From contig CAJQLW010000039.1 in assembly GCA_905479325.1 (NCBI GenBank), positions 1-64,000 of the forward strand: a DNA stretch of 64,000 nucleotides, given 5' to 3'. The DNA is from an uncultured Flavobacteriales bacterium. GTDB lineage: Bacteria > Bacteroidota > Bacteroidia > Flavobacteriales_E > Vicingaceae. Below the pieces are notes generated by a model. It was not told the DNA's origin. It ran no database searches and was given only the letters and a program-made list of their open reading frames with translations. Positions 46,208 through 56,520 of this stretch are shown here, piece by piece. The position numbers were made by a program, and so were the translations under genes. Within the stretch, counting starts at the first letter, position 1; every line of letters starts with the position of its first letter.

Positions 46208-48484
46208 ATGAAATCAAAGCTACTTCTTATACTCACTATTTTTCTTAGCCATGTTCAGGCACAAAAAGTAGGTGTGGTATTGAGTGGTGGCGGCGCAGCA
46301 GGTTCAGCACATGTTGGTGTTTTGAAATCTCTTGAAGAAAATAACATACCCATTGACTTTATTGTAGGAACCTCCATCGGAGCATTAGTTGGTGCATTCT
46401 ATGCCTCAGGTTACTCTCCAGAAGAAATTGAAGCCCTCATCAACTCCGCAGAATTTAGAAATGCAGCAACAGGTACAGTTGAGGAACGTTATTTGTTTTA
46501 CTTAATGAAAGATGAAGACAATAGCTCAGTTCTTTCGCTCAATTTCAATGTAGACTCGGTTTTAGGAAAAAACCTTCCCACAAACGTGATTTCTTCTGTT
46601 CCGATTGACTACGGGCTAATGGAACTATTTAGTCCTGCGAATGCAGTTGCTAAATCAAATTTCGACAGTTTGATGATTCCGTATCGTGCCGTTGCAGCAA
46701 ACATTAGCCAACAAAAACAAAGCATTCTAAAAAATAGAGATTTATCGAAGGCCATTAGAGCTTCTATGACCTACCCATTTTATATTTCACCCATCACCAT
46801 CAATGGTGATTTAATGTTTGACGGAGGGTTATACAACAACTTTCCGGTAGATATTATGTGTAATTCATTTTCACCTGACTACATCATTGCTAGTAATGTT
46901 GCGGCTGAAAACCCAAATCCTACCGAAGATAATTTACTTGCTCAGTTAAGAAATATTTTGACAAAAGAAGCCAATTTCGAAATTAATTGCACGGAAGGTA
47001 TAATTATACAAACCGATGTAAGCGACATTTCAACCTTTGATTTTTACGGAACTGACCTTGCGTTGCAAAAAGGATATAATGCTGCGAATAGCGCTATAGA
47101 TAGCATTCGAAAACACGTTTCCAGAACAATTCCTGCGCAAAGCGTAGTACAGAAAAGAACTAAATTCAACCAGCGTAAACCTCAACTTATTTTTGACTCA
47201 TTAAAAATTATTAACGGGTACAATACTCAGGAGAAGTACATGAAACACTCGTTAAAATTGAAACAAACGCCGGTAAATTCAACTACAATGAAGTCTACTT
47301 ATTATAAGTTCACTTCGAACCCAAAGATTAGTAGCGCCTACCCCACTGCAATTTACGATTCCTCAAAAAATACGTTTGCGATAACACTTGACCTCAAAAA
47401 AGAAAAAAAGCTTAAAGCTTCTTTCGGAGGAGTTGTCGCATCAAAACCTTTTAGTACCGGTTTTTTTCAACTAGAACACAAACTACTTAGAAACACAGAA
47501 CTATCTACTCAAGCTAACATTTACTTTGGTAGCTTTTACAACGCTGCGGAAGCTAGTATTAGATGGGATGTTCCATTTTATGTTCCCTTTTATATCAAAA
47601 CAAAGTTTAGCGTTAACCGATTCGATTATTTTAACGGAAGATCAACCTTCATTGACGATATAAATCCGCCATATATTATCAATTCCGAGCGATACTGGGG
47701 TACGAGTTTAGGTGTTCCTATTTTTACTAACGGAAAATTAGAATTGGGATACAATTACCTTTGGCAGGACTACGAATACTACCAAACTGATGATTTTATT
47801 AGAGGAGATACTTCGGATCGAACGAGTTTTGAAGGAAACCGATTCTATACACAGTTTGAGCGAAATTCATTGAATCGAAAACAATACGCCACTAAAGGTT
47901 CCCAGTTTATTTTACGACTAAGTGCTGTAAGTGGAAGAGAACAAACAACAACAGGATCCACAACTCTAATAAAATCTAACCTAAATGCAAAAAGAGAATG
48001 GTTTGAAGGGTATTTGAAGTTCGACAAATACCTTTTGAGAAAAAGGTCAGTCCATTTAGGCTTGTTTTTTGAAGGAAATATCTCTAGTCTACCTCTTTTT
48101 CAAAACTATACAGCCTCCAACCTAATTTCTCCTTCTTTTGCTCCTTTACCCGAAAATAGAACCATTTTTCAGAGACAATATAGAGCTAGGTCCTATGCAG
48201 GTGCAGGAATTAAAGCAATTTATTCCTACCGAGATATAATTGACATTAGGGCTGAATTATACCTGTATCAACCATATGAGCAGATAATTCAAAATCCTGA
48301 TGGAAGTGCTTCATTTGCAGAAGAAGTAGAAACACGAAACTTTATTGGGACACTAACAGCAGTGTATCATAGTAGATTGGGGCCTCTAGCAGCGAATCTT
48401 AATTACTACGAAGGACAAGAAGAACAGTTTAGCTTTTTAGTTCATTTTGGATATGTACTATTTAATAAAAGAGGGTTAGAATAA
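46208..48484 (+). CDS. patatin-like phospholipase with outer-membrane barrel
   Basis: This is a 758-residue protein with a signal peptide (residues 1-18) and a patatin domain: oxyanion loop GGGAAG at 27-32, nucleophile elbow GTSIG at 54-58 (Ser56), and DGG with Asp205 of the Ser-Asp dyad. After a linker, the C-terminal half (about 370-758) is rich in alternating strands and ends in FLVHFGYVLFNKRGLE, like a BamA/surface-antigen barrel. This fits the PlpD-type V autotransporter family of A1 phospholipases, though the POTRA part is short here. It overlaps murB by 1 bp. Confidence 0.87.
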   Translation: MKSKLLLILTIFLSHVQAQKVGVVLSGGGAAGSAHVGVLKSLEENNIPIDFIVGTSIGALVGAFYASGYSPEEIEALINSAEFRNAATGTVEERYLFYLMKDEDNSSVLSLNFNVDSVLGKNLPTNVISSVPIDYGLMELFSPANAVAKSNFDSLMIPYRAVAANISQQKQSILKNRDLSKAIRASMTYPFYISPITINGDLMFDGGLYNNFPVDIMCNSFSPDYIIASNVAAENPNPTEDNLLAQLRNILTKEANFEINCTEGIIIQTDVSDISTFDFYGTDLALQKGYNAANSAIDSIRKHVSRTIPAQSVVQKRTKFNQRKPQLIFDSLKIINGYNTQEKYMKHSLKLKQTPVNSTTMKSTYYKFTSNPKISSAYPTAIYDSSKNTFAITLDLKKEKKLKASFGGVVASKPFSTGFFQLEHKLLRNTELSTQANIYFGSFYNAAEASIRWDVPFYVPFYIKTKFSVNRFDYFNGRSTFIDDINPPYIINSERYWGTSLGVPIFTNGKLELGYNYLWQDYEYYQTDDFIRGDTSDRTSFEGNRFYTQFERNSLNRKQYATKGSQFILRLSAVSGREQTTTGSTTLIKSNLNAKREWFEGYLKFDKYLLRKRSVHLGLFFEGNISSLPLFQNYTASNLISPSFAPLPENRTIFQRQYRARSYAGAGIKAIYSYRDIIDIRAELYLYQPYEQIIQNPDGSASFAEEVETRNFIGTLTAVYHSRLGPLAANLNYYEGQEEQFSFLVHFGYVLFNKRGLE

Positions 48485-49500
48485 TGAAACAAAATATAAA
48501 CTTAAAGGAGTTTAATACATTTGGTATTGAAGTATTTGCGAAGGAATTTTTAGCATTAAGTTCTAAAGAAGAATCAATTGAGTTCTTTAAAAATAACCCT
48601 TTGGAGAATGAAAACTTTTTAATTTTAGGAGGAGGAAGCAACTTGCTTTTAACTGAAGATTTTGATGGCCTTGTAATTCATAACAATTTAAAAGGAATTG
48701 AAATTTGTGAGGAGGATGATAACAGTGTAACGTTGAAAGTAGGTGCAGGTGAAAATTGGCACAACTTTGTGTTGCACAGTATTGAACTGGGATATTCAGG
48801 CATTGAAAACCTTTCATTAATTCCGGGAAATGTGGGTGCTAGCCCCATGCAAAACATTGGAGCTTATGGTGTAGAAGTAAAGGATGTTATTACAAAAGTA
48901 GAAGCAATTAGCATCTCTACTGGAGACGTTTTTTACTTTTCAAATAAGGAATGTGAGTTTGATTATAGAAGTAGTATATTCAAAACCAGTCACAAAAATC
49001 AGTACTTCATCTCTTCGGTTGAATTTAAACTTTCAAAACAACCCAACTTTAATGTTTCTTATGGTGCCATTAAAACTCAGCTAGAAGAACATGGTATTGA
49101 CGAAAATTCCCTGACAACAAAAGCAATCTCTGATGCTGTGATTGCCATTCGCAAAAGCAAACTTCCAGACCCCTCAGAAATAGGAAACTCAGGAAGCTTC
49201 TTCAAAAATCCGGTGATCAGTGAAGTTCAATTCGAACAATTAAAAAAGAAATTTAAAGACATGCCGGCCTATCAATTACCACAAGGTGGTTACAAGTTAG
49301 CAGCAGGCTGGTTAATTGAAAAAACAGGTTGGAAAGGCTATACGGAAGGTAATTATGGCGTGCATAAGAAGCAAGCTTTAGTATTAGTAAATTATGGTGG
49401 CGCTTCAGGATTAGAAATTTACGATTTATCAGAAAGGATTTTGCTATCTGTACAGCAAAAGTTTGGAGTTACTCTAGAGCGAGAAGTAAATATCATTTAA
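48484..49500 (+). CDS. murB: UDP-N-acetylenolpyruvoylglucosamine reductase
   Basis: This is a 338-residue FAD enzyme that reduces UDP-GlcNAc-enolpyruvate to UDP-MurNAc. FAD-binding motifs are LGGGSNLLL and LSLIPGNVGASPMQNIGAYG, and the catalytic segment GSFFKNP carries the Ser proton donor. The length and a Tyr-containing loop after the FAD domain fit type I MurB. The ATG overlaps the patatin stop (TAATG). Confidence 0.95.
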   Translation: MKQNINLKEFNTFGIEVFAKEFLALSSKEESIEFFKNNPLENENFLILGGGSNLLLTEDFDGLVIHNNLKGIEICEEDDNSVTLKVGAGENWHNFVLHSIELGYSGIENLSLIPGNVGASPMQNIGAYGVEVKDVITKVEAISISTGDVFYFSNKECEFDYRSSIFKTSHKNQYFISSVEFKLSKQPNFNVSYGAIKTQLEEHGIDENSLTTKAISDAVIAIRKSKLPDPSEIGNSGSFFKNPVISEVQFEQLKKKFKDMPAYQLPQGGYKLAAGWLIEKTGWKGYTEGNYGVHKKQALVLVNYGGASGLEIYDLSERILLSVQQKFGVTLEREVNII

Positions 49501-49505
49501 ACTTA

Positions 49506-50252
49506 CTAAAGTTCAGAATTTAGCAATTTTCCACTGTCTAACAGTTTGTGGAAATACGGTTTTGTTCTTGCCAATTCGATCCCTTTCTGATGCATTACAT
49601 TATGGCAATCTGAACCTAGAAACGTAATTAAACCTGCGTCAATTAAACGTTCTGCTATTTTTTGAGCTTCAGGGCCGTAATGCCCTACCAACGAAAGTAT
49701 ATTCAATTGAAAATGAACACCTTTTTCTCTCAGTTCTTGATACTTCTCAAACTCTTGATAATAGAAACCATAGCGCTCAGGATGCGCCAGAATTGGACTG
49801 TAACCATTGGTTTGCAACTCAAATATAAACGAAGCCATGTTGGGTGGCTCGCTCATGAAAGGTAACTCAAAAAGCAAGTAATTTTTACCAAAAGTTAGCA
49901 ATTTACCTTCTTTAACCTTTGGCTCTAATGTTTCATCCAAATAATATTCTGCCGCTGCTTCAATCTCAATTTCTATATTCTGCCGCTTTAGTTCTGCCCT
50001 CACTACCTCCAAGCCTCCTAAAATTATTTCAGGTGTGTTTTTATAAAAATCGCTCATGACATGAGGAGTGGTAATGATTTTCTCATACCCCATTCCCTTG
50101 AATGTTCGAATCATATCAATTGAATCTTCTAGGCTTTTAGAGCCATCGTCAATTGCTGGAATTAAATGTGAGTGCAAATCTGTTCGTAGCAATTTTACAC
50201 TCGCCGGAGCTAGTTGAACTTCTTTCTTAAACAATTTTGAAAACCAACTCAT
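49506..50252 (-). CDS. CpsB/YwqE-type tyrosine-protein phosphatase (PHP family)
   Basis: This is a 248-residue metal-dependent phosphatase of the PHP fold, acting on tyrosine kinases that control capsule export. Metal ligands are seen in TDLHSHLIPAIDDGSKSLED, ITTPHVMSDF, ILAHPERYG and FLGSDCHN. ATG at 50252 (MSWFSKLFKKEVQ) is chosen because an upstream ATG at 50291 would overlap the epimerase gene. It is the last gene of the polysaccharide operon. No partner Wzc kinase is in the window. Confidence 0.87.
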   Translation of the reverse strand: MSWFSKLFKKEVQLAPASVKLLRTDLHSHLIPAIDDGSKSLEDSIDMIRTFKGMGYEKIITTPHVMSDFYKNTPEIILGGLEVVRAELKRQNIEIEIEAAAEYYLDETLEPKVKEGKLLTFGKNYLLFELPFMSEPPNMASFIFELQTNGYSPILAHPERYGFYYQEFEKYQELREKGVHFQLNILSLVGHYGPEAQKIAERLIDAGLITFLGSDCHNVMHQKGIELARTKPYFHKLLDSGKLLNSEL

Positions 50253-50263
50253 TCTGTTAATTG

Positions 50264-51256
50264 CTATTTTGAGTTTTTGTTTTTGAACCACGCTATGGTT
50301 CTTTCAATGCCTTCTTGAAAACGAACTTGAGGCTGGTAATCGAGCAATTCTATGGCTTTTGTAATGTCTGCTAAGGAATTTTTCACATCTCCTGCGCGTT
50401 CTTCTCGGTGCACTGCAGAAACCGTTGCTCCGGTACCTGACTTTATCAAGTTGAATAGCTCATTAAGTGAATAGTTTTCGCCTACTGCAACATTAAATAC
50501 CTCACCTAAAGCTTTCTCGTTATCAGTAAAAAGGGCTCTAATGTTTGCTTGAACTGCATTTTCTACATAGGTAAAATCTCTACTTTGCAATCCATTGCCA
50601 TTGATAAATGGTGACTGATTTTTAAGCAATGCTTCAATGAAAAGTGGAATTACTGCCGCATAGGCTCCATCAGGACTTTGGTTAGGTCCAAAAATATTAA
50701 AGTATCGAAGTCCTATAATTTCTTGCCCGTAGCTCAAATGAGAAACCTTCGCATATAATTCATTCGTGTATTTACTCACAGCGTAAGGTGATAGAGGACT
50801 ACCGATTTCACTTTCGATTTTCGGCATTTTTTTAGAATCTCCATAAACCGATGAAGAACTCGCATAAACTATTCGTTTTACCTTGTTTTCTCTAGCAGCA
50901 GTAATCATGTTTAAAAAACCAACAACATTTGCATTATTGGTAGCAATAGGATTAGCCAACGACCTCGGCACAGAGCCTAACGCGGCTTGGTTGCTAATAA
51001 AGTCAATCCCTTTAGTTACCTTTAAACAATCATCGTAATTGCTAATGTCTCCCTTTACAAACTCAAAGTTTGAGTGACTTTTAAATGGATTTAAATTTTC
51101 GCCTGAGCTGTTCGAAAGATTATCTATAACTCGAACTTTCTTTGCACCAAAAGTCAATAGGTAGTTCACTATGTTTGACCCAATAAATCCAGCTCCACCT
51201 GTAACTAGAAAGGTAGTATTTGAAATATCTTGTTGATGAAAGTTAGTTTCGTACAT
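50264..51256 (-). CDS. UDP-N-acetylglucosamine 4-epimerase-like SDR (WbpP/TviC type)
   Basis: This is a 330-residue extended short-chain dehydrogenase. It has the Rossmann motif VTGGAGFIGSNIVN, the catalytic Ser-Tyr-Lys (SSSSVYGD, then PYAVSKY), and the WbpP-like phrase NQAALGSVPRSLANP. WbpP and TviC interconvert UDP-GlcNAc and UDP-GalNAc, or the uronates. It follows rfbB with a 5-bp gap and precedes the PHP phosphatase. Confidence 0.87.
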   Translation of the reverse strand: MYETNFHQQDISNTTFLVTGGAGFIGSNIVNYLLTFGAKKVRVIDNLSNSSGENLNPFKSHSNFEFVKGDISNYDDCLKVTKGIDFISNQAALGSVPRSLANPIATNNANVVGFLNMITAARENKVKRIVYASSSSVYGDSKKMPKIESEIGSPLSPYAVSKYTNELYAKVSHLSYGQEIIGLRYFNIFGPNQSPDGAYAAVIPLFIEALLKNQSPFINGNGLQSRDFTYVENAVQANIRALFTDNEKALGEVFNVAVGENYSLNELFNLIKSGTGATVSAVHREERAGDVKNSLADITKAIELLDYQPQVRFQEGIERTIAWFKNKNSK

Positions 51257-51261
51257 CTATT

Positions 51262-52320
51262 TTATCTTGCGTTATATTGCTGATTGTAATACTTCGTATA
51301 ATCTCCTGAGGTTACATTATTCAACCAATCTTCATTCTCCAAATACCATTCTACTGTATTTTCAAGACCTTGCTCAAATTTTATAGAAGGCGACCATCCC
51401 AATTCATTTTTCAATTTTGATGCATCTATTGCGTAACGTTGATCGTGTCCACTTCTATCCTTAACGTAGGTAATCAGTTTTTCAGAAGCACCTTGCTCGC
51501 GACCTAGTTTTTCATCCATAATACGGCACAAAAACTTGATTAACTTTATGTTTTGCCACTCGTTGTTTCCCCCAATGTTATAGGTCTCACCATTTTCTCC
51601 TTTGTGAAAAATAACATCAATCGCATCTGCATGGTCATTTACCCATAACCAATCTCTCACATTATCTCCTTTACCATAAACTGGCAACGGTTTCTCTTGC
51701 TTTATGTTATTTATAAACAGTGGAATTAACTTTTCAGGAAATTGATTTGCTCCGTAATTGTTTGAGCAATTCGAAATAACCATAGGAAAGCCATAGGTGT
51801 GGTAATATGCTCTTACCAAATGGTCTGAACTTGCCTTTGAAGACGAATATGGACTTCTTGGATCATAAGAAGTTTCCTCTGTGAAATAACCGGTAGCGCC
51901 CAATGAGCCATATACCTCATCCGTTGAAACGTGATAAAATCTTTTGTCAGAAAAATCGTCTCCCCAACATTTTCGAGCAACATTCATTAGGTTGGCTGTA
52001 CCGATCACATTCGTTTGAATAAATTCTAACGGGTTGGTTATAGAACGGTCAACATGAGACTCTGCAGCTAAATGAATAACTGAATTGATAGCATATTTTA
52101 CGAAGGTTTCTTCTACGAATGCTTCGTCTAAAATATCCCCTTTAACAAAAGTATAGTTAGGTTTTTGGTCAATGTCTCTCAAATTCTCTAAGTTTCCTGC
52201 ATAAGTCAACTTATCGAAATTTATTATTTGATAGTCAGGATACTTGTTTACAAATAACCGAACAACATGTGAGCCTATGAATCCGGCTCCTCCTGTGATT
52301 AGAATATTCTTTTTACTCAT
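51262..52320 (-). CDS. rfbB: dTDP-glucose 4,6-dehydratase
   Basis: This is a 352-residue SDR that converts dTDP-glucose to dTDP-4-keto-6-deoxyglucose. Signatures are ILITGGAGFIGSHVVRLF, HLAAESHVDRSI, STDEVYGSLG, SPYSSSKASSDHLVRAYYHT, and the C-terminal FSDKRFYHVSTDE region with catalytic Asp-Glu. The rest of the rhamnose path (RfbA, C, D) is not in the window. It overlaps the upstream dehydrogenase by 1 bp. Confidence 0.95.
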   Translation of the reverse strand: MSKKNILITGGAGFIGSHVVRLFVNKYPDYQIINFDKLTYAGNLENLRDIDQKPNYTFVKGDILDEAFVEETFVKYAINSVIHLAAESHVDRSITNPLEFIQTNVIGTANLMNVARKCWGDDFSDKRFYHVSTDEVYGSLGATGYFTEETSYDPRSPYSSSKASSDHLVRAYYHTYGFPMVISNCSNNYGANQFPEKLIPLFINNIKQEKPLPVYGKGDNVRDWLWVNDHADAIDVIFHKGENGETYNIGGNNEWQNIKLIKFLCRIMDEKLGREQGASEKLITYVKDRSGHDQRYAIDASKLKNELGWSPSIKFEQGLENTVEWYLENEDWLNNVTSGDYTKYYNQQYNAR

Positions 52321-53615
52321 TACAAGCTAAGGTATTTAATAGTTCCTACTTTGTTTTTTAAACTTCCCTTTACGTCGAAAATAAATCCTTTCTCGTCCAT
52401 CAATCCACGGAAGTACGCCTCATCTTTTTCAACATACTCATCATGATTAACAGCCATCAATATTGCATCGTAGTGACTTGCCTCCTTATCGACTAAAGAA
52501 AATCCATAGTGCTTTTTAAGATCAGTTGAAGAAGCAAGAGGATCGATTACATCTACCTGAAATCCAAAAGATTTTAACTCATCGATTACATCCACTACTT
52601 TCGAATTTCTTATGTCACTTACATTTTCTTTAAATGTTGCACCCATAACAAGTACCCTCGCGCCATTTGAAGAACCGTTTCGTGCAACAATTTCTTTTGT
52701 AATTCTTCCTGCAATATGGCTTCCCATACCGTCATTCACTGCTCTTCCTGAATTTATTATTTGCGCATGATAACCAAATTCCTTAGCCTTATACGTTAAG
52801 TAATATGGGTCTACTCCAATACAGTGTCCCCCAACAAGTCCCGGTGAAAAATTTAAGAAATTCCATTTTGTACCTGCTGCTTCTAACACCTCATAGGTAT
52901 TGATTCCCATTTTATTAAAAATGATAGAAAGCTCGTTAATTAGGGCAATGTTTACATCTCTCTGTGTATTCTCAATAATCTTAGCAGCTTCAGCCACTTT
53001 TATCGAAGCTGCTCTGTGAACTCCAGCATCTACAACTAACTCGTATGTTTTAGCAATTTCTTCTAACGATTCCTCACAACAACCAGAAACCACTTTAACA
53101 ACATTCTGTAAGGTATGCTTTGTATCACCTGGGTTAATTCTCTCTGGAGAGTAACCAACCATAAAGTCGCTCTGAAATTTTAATCCGCTTAACTCCTCAA
53201 TCACAGGAACGCAATCTTCTTCAGTACAACCAGGATAAACAGTAGATTCAAAAACAACATAATCACCTTTCTTAATTACTTTGCCAACTGTTGAAGAAGC
53301 TGATAACAAAGGTTTCAAATCAGGTAGATTGTGCTGATCTATCGGTGTTGGAACTGCAACAATATAAAATTTTGCAGCACGTAAATCCTCAATATCAGCA
53401 GTAAAACTAATGTCTGAATTTTCAAATTCTGATGCAGGAAGCTCCTCACTTGGATCTTCATTATTCTTCATCATCGCTACTCTTTCTTCGCTAATATCAA
53501 AGCCAATTACACTTATTTTTTTGGCTAATGCCAAGGCAATTGGAAGACCAACATAACCAAGGCCTATTACTGCTACTTTTTCTTTTTTACTTACAAGATC
53601 GTTGTAGATTCCCAT
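52320..53615 (-). CDS. UDP-N-acetylhexosamine dehydrogenase (TviB/WbpA/WbpO type)
   Basis: This is a 431-residue UDP-sugar dehydrogenase with the N-terminal NAD motif VIGLGYVGLPIALALAKK, a VAVPTPID loop, VVFESTVYPGCTEEDCVP, and the active-site Cys in GLVGGHCIGVDPYYL. The GGHCIGVDPYYL motif and STVYPG phrase place it with UDP-GlcNAc/UDP-GalNAc dehydrogenases, not the UDP-glucose type present at 55190-56506. It would produce UDP-HexNAc uronate for the acetyltransferase and aminotransferase pathway. Confidence 0.9.
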   Translation of the reverse strand: MGIYNDLVSKKEKVAVIGLGYVGLPIALALAKKISVIGFDISEERVAMMKNNEDPSEELPASEFENSDISFTADIEDLRAAKFYIVAVPTPIDQHNLPDLKPLLSASSTVGKVIKKGDYVVFESTVYPGCTEEDCVPVIEELSGLKFQSDFMVGYSPERINPGDTKHTLQNVVKVVSGCCEESLEEIAKTYELVVDAGVHRAASIKVAEAAKIIENTQRDVNIALINELSIIFNKMGINTYEVLEAAGTKWNFLNFSPGLVGGHCIGVDPYYLTYKAKEFGYHAQIINSGRAVNDGMGSHIAGRITKEIVARNGSSNGARVLVMGATFKENVSDIRNSKVVDVIDELKSFGFQVDVIDPLASSTDLKKHYGFSLVDKEASHYDAILMAVNHDEYVEKDEAYFRGLMDEKGFIFDVKGSLKNKVGTIKYLSL

Positions 53616-53625
53616 ATCTAATTAT

Positions 53626-54201
53626 TTATTCCGCTATTTTATAAACTCGATTGTTTTCTAATTTGTATTTCTCATTTGACTCCTCGCAAACCGCTATTCC
53701 ATTTTCATCAAATTGTAATTTATGACCGTATTCGCTCATCCAACCAATTTGTTTTGCGGGGTTACCAACCATCAAAGCATAGTCTTTTACCTCTTTGGTA
53801 ATAACAGCTCCAGCTCCTATAAAGCAATAACTACCTAAGTTATTACCACAAACAATCGTAGCATTTGCTCCTATGCTTGCACCTTTTTTTACAATGGTTT
53901 TTAAGTACTGATCTCTTCTTGCAATGGCACTTCTTGGGTTCATCACATTGGTAAAAACCATCGATGGTCCAAGAAAAACATCATCTTCACAAACAACTCC
54001 AGTGTAAATGGAAACATTATTCTGAACTTTTACATTGTTGCCTAAGGTAACTTCCGGAGAAATCACGCAATTTTGTCCCACGTTGCACTTTTCGCCCATT
54101 ACGGAGTTCGACATAATGTGTGAGAAATGCCAAATCTTTGTTCCAGCACCAATGGTGCAACCTTCGTCAATTACAGCAGTTTCATGTACAAAATAATCCA
54201 T
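53626..54201 (-). CDS. hexapeptide-repeat N-acetyltransferase (WbpD-like)
   Basis: This is a 191-residue left-handed beta-helix acetyltransferase. Typical segments are DEGCTIGAGTKIWHFSHIM, VGQNCVISPEVTLGNNVKVQ, DDVFLGPSMVFTNVMNPRS, and VGNPAKQIGWMSEYG. WbpD acetylates the 3-amino group of UDP-GlcNAc(3N)A, using the product of aminotransferase WbpE. Both a dehydrogenase and such an aminotransferase lie in this operon, but the WbpB oxidase is not seen. Confidence 0.88.
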   Translation of the reverse strand: MDYFVHETAVIDEGCTIGAGTKIWHFSHIMSNSVMGEKCNVGQNCVISPEVTLGNNVKVQNNVSIYTGVVCEDDVFLGPSMVFTNVMNPRSAIARRDQYLKTIVKKGASIGANATIVCGNNLGSYCFIGAGAVITKEVKDYALMVGNPAKQIGWMSEYGHKLQFDENGIAVCEESNEKYKLENNRVYKIAE

Positions 54202-55188
54202 CTATTTTTTTATGAATTTAGAAAAGTCATTGTGATCCTTTCGGTGTAACTCTTCTTGACTTAACGATTTGAAATAATCATAAGTTATCTTCAAACCCTC
54301 TGCTCTATTTACTTTCGGTTCCCATCCCAATTCCCGCTTGGCAATTTCAATATTCGGTTGACGTTGCATTGGATCGTCTTTTGGTAACTCTTTGTAAATA
54401 ATTTTTTGATCTGTTCCCGTCAGTTTTATAATTTCTTTGGCGAAATCCAAAATGGTAATTTCATCAGGATTACCAATATTTACCGGTTGACTATAATCAC
54501 TGTGCAGCAACCTATAAATACCTTCAATTAAATCGTCTACATAACAAAAAGACCTTGTTTGATCCCCTTTCCCAAATACCGTTAAATCTTCACCTCTTAG
54601 AGCCTGACCAATAAAGGCAGGTAAAACTCGACCATCATTCAGTCTCATTCTCGGGCCATACGTATTAAATATTCTCACAATTGCAATTTCCAAATCATGA
54701 AAAGTGTGATAAGCCATGGTAATGGCTTCTTGAAATCGTTTTGCTTCGTCGTATACACCTCTTGGACCAATCGGGTTTACATTACCCCAATATTCTTCCG
54801 TTTGCGGATGAACCAATGGATCTCCGTATACTTCAGAAGTTGAAGCAACTAATATTTTCGCTCCTTTTGCCTTAGCCAATCCTAATAAATTGTGCGTTCC
54901 GAGTGAACTCACCTTTAGCGTTTGAATTGGTATTTTAAGGTAATCAATTGGACTTGCGGGCGAAGCAAAATGCAAGATAAAATCTAAATCACCTGCTACA
55001 TGCACATATTTAGAAACATCTTGGTTGTAAAACTCAAATTGCTCGAATGGAAAAAGGTGCTCTAAGTTCGCAATGTTTCCGGTAATCAGATTATCCATTG
55101 CAACAACATGAAAACCTTCTTTAATGAAGCGATCACATAAATGTGACCCTAAAAAACCCGCTGCTCCTGTAATTAATACCCTTTTCAT
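54202..55188 (-). CDS. UDP-glucuronate decarboxylase (UXS)
   Basis: This is a 328-residue SDR that makes UDP-xylose from UDP-glucuronate. Signatures are [59 protein letters not shown], and [12 protein letters not shown] with catalytic Tyr and Lys. It starts 1 bp after the Ugd stop region, so UDP-glucose goes to UDP-GlcA to UDP-xylose within the operon. Confidence 0.93.
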   Translation of the reverse strand: MKRVLITGAAGFLGSHLCDRFIKEGFHVVAMDNLITGNIANLEHLFPFEQFEFYNQDVSKYVHVAGDLDFILHFASPASPIDYLKIPIQTLKVSSLGTHNLLGLAKAKGAKILVASTSEVYGDPLVHPQTEEYWGNVNPIGPRGVYDEAKRFQEAITMAYHTFHDLEIAIVRIFNTYGPRMRLNDGRVLPAFIGQALRGEDLTVFGKGDQTRSFCYVDDLIEGIYRLLHSDYSQPVNIGNPDEITILDFAKEIIKLTGTDQKIIYKELPKDDPMQRQPNIEIAKRELGWEPKVNRAEGLKITYDYFKSLSQEELHRKDHNDFSKFIKK

Positions 55189-55189
55189 T

Positions 55190-56506
55190 TTATTGAGCTA
55201 TTACTTTGTTTCTTCCAATACTGATGTATGTGAAATTTTCTTTTTTCATGATTGGTAAGTCGTAGAGGTTTCTTCCGTCGAAGATTACATTGTCTTTCAA
55301 ACATTCTTTTAACTTCTTAAAATCAGGCGTTCTGAATACCGACCACTCTGTTGCAATTAAAAGAAAATCAGCTCCTTTACAAGCATCATATGCGCTAAGC
55401 GAGAAGTTGATTTTATCACCAATCAATTCCTGAACGTTCGACATTGCCTCTGGATCAAATGCTGAGATGGTAGCACCTGCAGCCAATAATTCGTTTATCA
55501 AATACATGGCAGGAGCTTCTCTAATGTCATCAGTATCTGGCTTAAATGCCAATCCCCACAAGGCAACTTTTTTACCTTTAATGTCACCATTGTAATATTC
55601 AAAAATTTTTGGCATTAACGCAGTTTTCTGGTCTTGATTCACTTGCATTACTGAATCGAGAATTTTAAAATTGTAACCAGCTTCAATTCCAGATTTAGCC
55701 AGCGCTTGAACATCCTTTGGAAAGCAGCTACCACCGTAACCAATACCCGGAAACAAAAATCGCTTGCCAATTCTAGTATCAGAACCTATTCCTACCCTAA
55801 CTGCATCAACGTCTGCTCCAACTTTTTCACAAAAATTGGCGATCTCGTTCATGAAGGTAATTTTTGTAGCTAAAAATGCATTGGCAGCATACTTTGTCAA
55901 CTCAGCCGACTTTTCATCCATAAAAATTATTGGATTCCCTTGCCTCACGTAAGGTCTGTAAAGTTCGTTTAACTGCTCCTTAGCCCTTTCAGAAGTTGTT
56001 CCAATCACCACTCGATCAGGCTTCAAAAAGTCATCTACAGCAAAACCCTCTCTTAAAAATTCTGGATTCGATACGACGTCAAATTCTACTTTTGCATTTT
56101 TTGCAACAGCTGCATGAACTTTCTCGGCAGTTCCAACCGGAACCGTACTCTTGTCGATAATTATTTTATAATCTGTAATAATTTTCCCCAATTGTTCTGC
56201 AACACCTAGTACATAAGAAAGATCTGCAGAACCGTCTTCTCCCGGAGGAGTTGGTAGCGCTAAAAATATGATGGTAGCATCTTTCACTGCCTCTTCTAAA
56301 TTGGTTGTAAAAGACAAGCGGTTTTGTTTTATATTTCGCTCAAAAATCACATCTAAATGAGGTTCGTAAATTGGCACGATCCCATTTTTCATTTTCTCAA
56401 CTTTTTCCTTGTCTATATCTACACAAATAACCTCGTTACCTGTTTCTGCCAAACAAGTTCCTGTGACTAAACCCACATATCCTGTTCCTACTACTGCTAT
56501 TTTCAT
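55190..56506 (-). CDS. ugd: UDP-glucose 6-dehydrogenase
   Basis: This is a 438-residue enzyme oxidising UDP-glucose to UDP-glucuronate. The NAD motif is [20 protein letters not shown], with [20 protein letters not shown] and the catalytic Cys in [17 protein letters not shown]. This is the UDP-glucose type, distinct from the UDP-HexNAc enzyme at 52320. It lies 14 bp after the aminotransferase and directly before UXS. Confidence 0.95.
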   Translation of the reverse strand: MKIAVVGTGYVGLVTGTCLAETGNEVICVDIDKEKVEKMKNGIVPIYEPHLDVIFERNIKQNRLSFTTNLEEAVKDATIIFLALPTPPGEDGSADLSYVLGVAEQLGKIITDYKIIIDKSTVPVGTAEKVHAAVAKNAKVEFDVVSNPEFLREGFAVDDFLKPDRVVIGTTSERAKEQLNELYRPYVRQGNPIIFMDEKSAELTKYAANAFLATKITFMNEIANFCEKVGADVDAVRVGIGSDTRIGKRFLFPGIGYGGSCFPKDVQALAKSGIEAGYNFKILDSVMQVNQDQKTALMPKIFEYYNGDIKGKKVALWGLAFKPDTDDIREAPAMYLINELLAAGATISAFDPEAMSNVQELIGDKINFSLSAYDACKGADFLLIATEWSVFRTPDFKKLKECLKDNVIFDGRNLYDLPIMKKENFTYISIGRNKVIAQ

Positions 56507-56520
56507 TTACTCTTTATTTT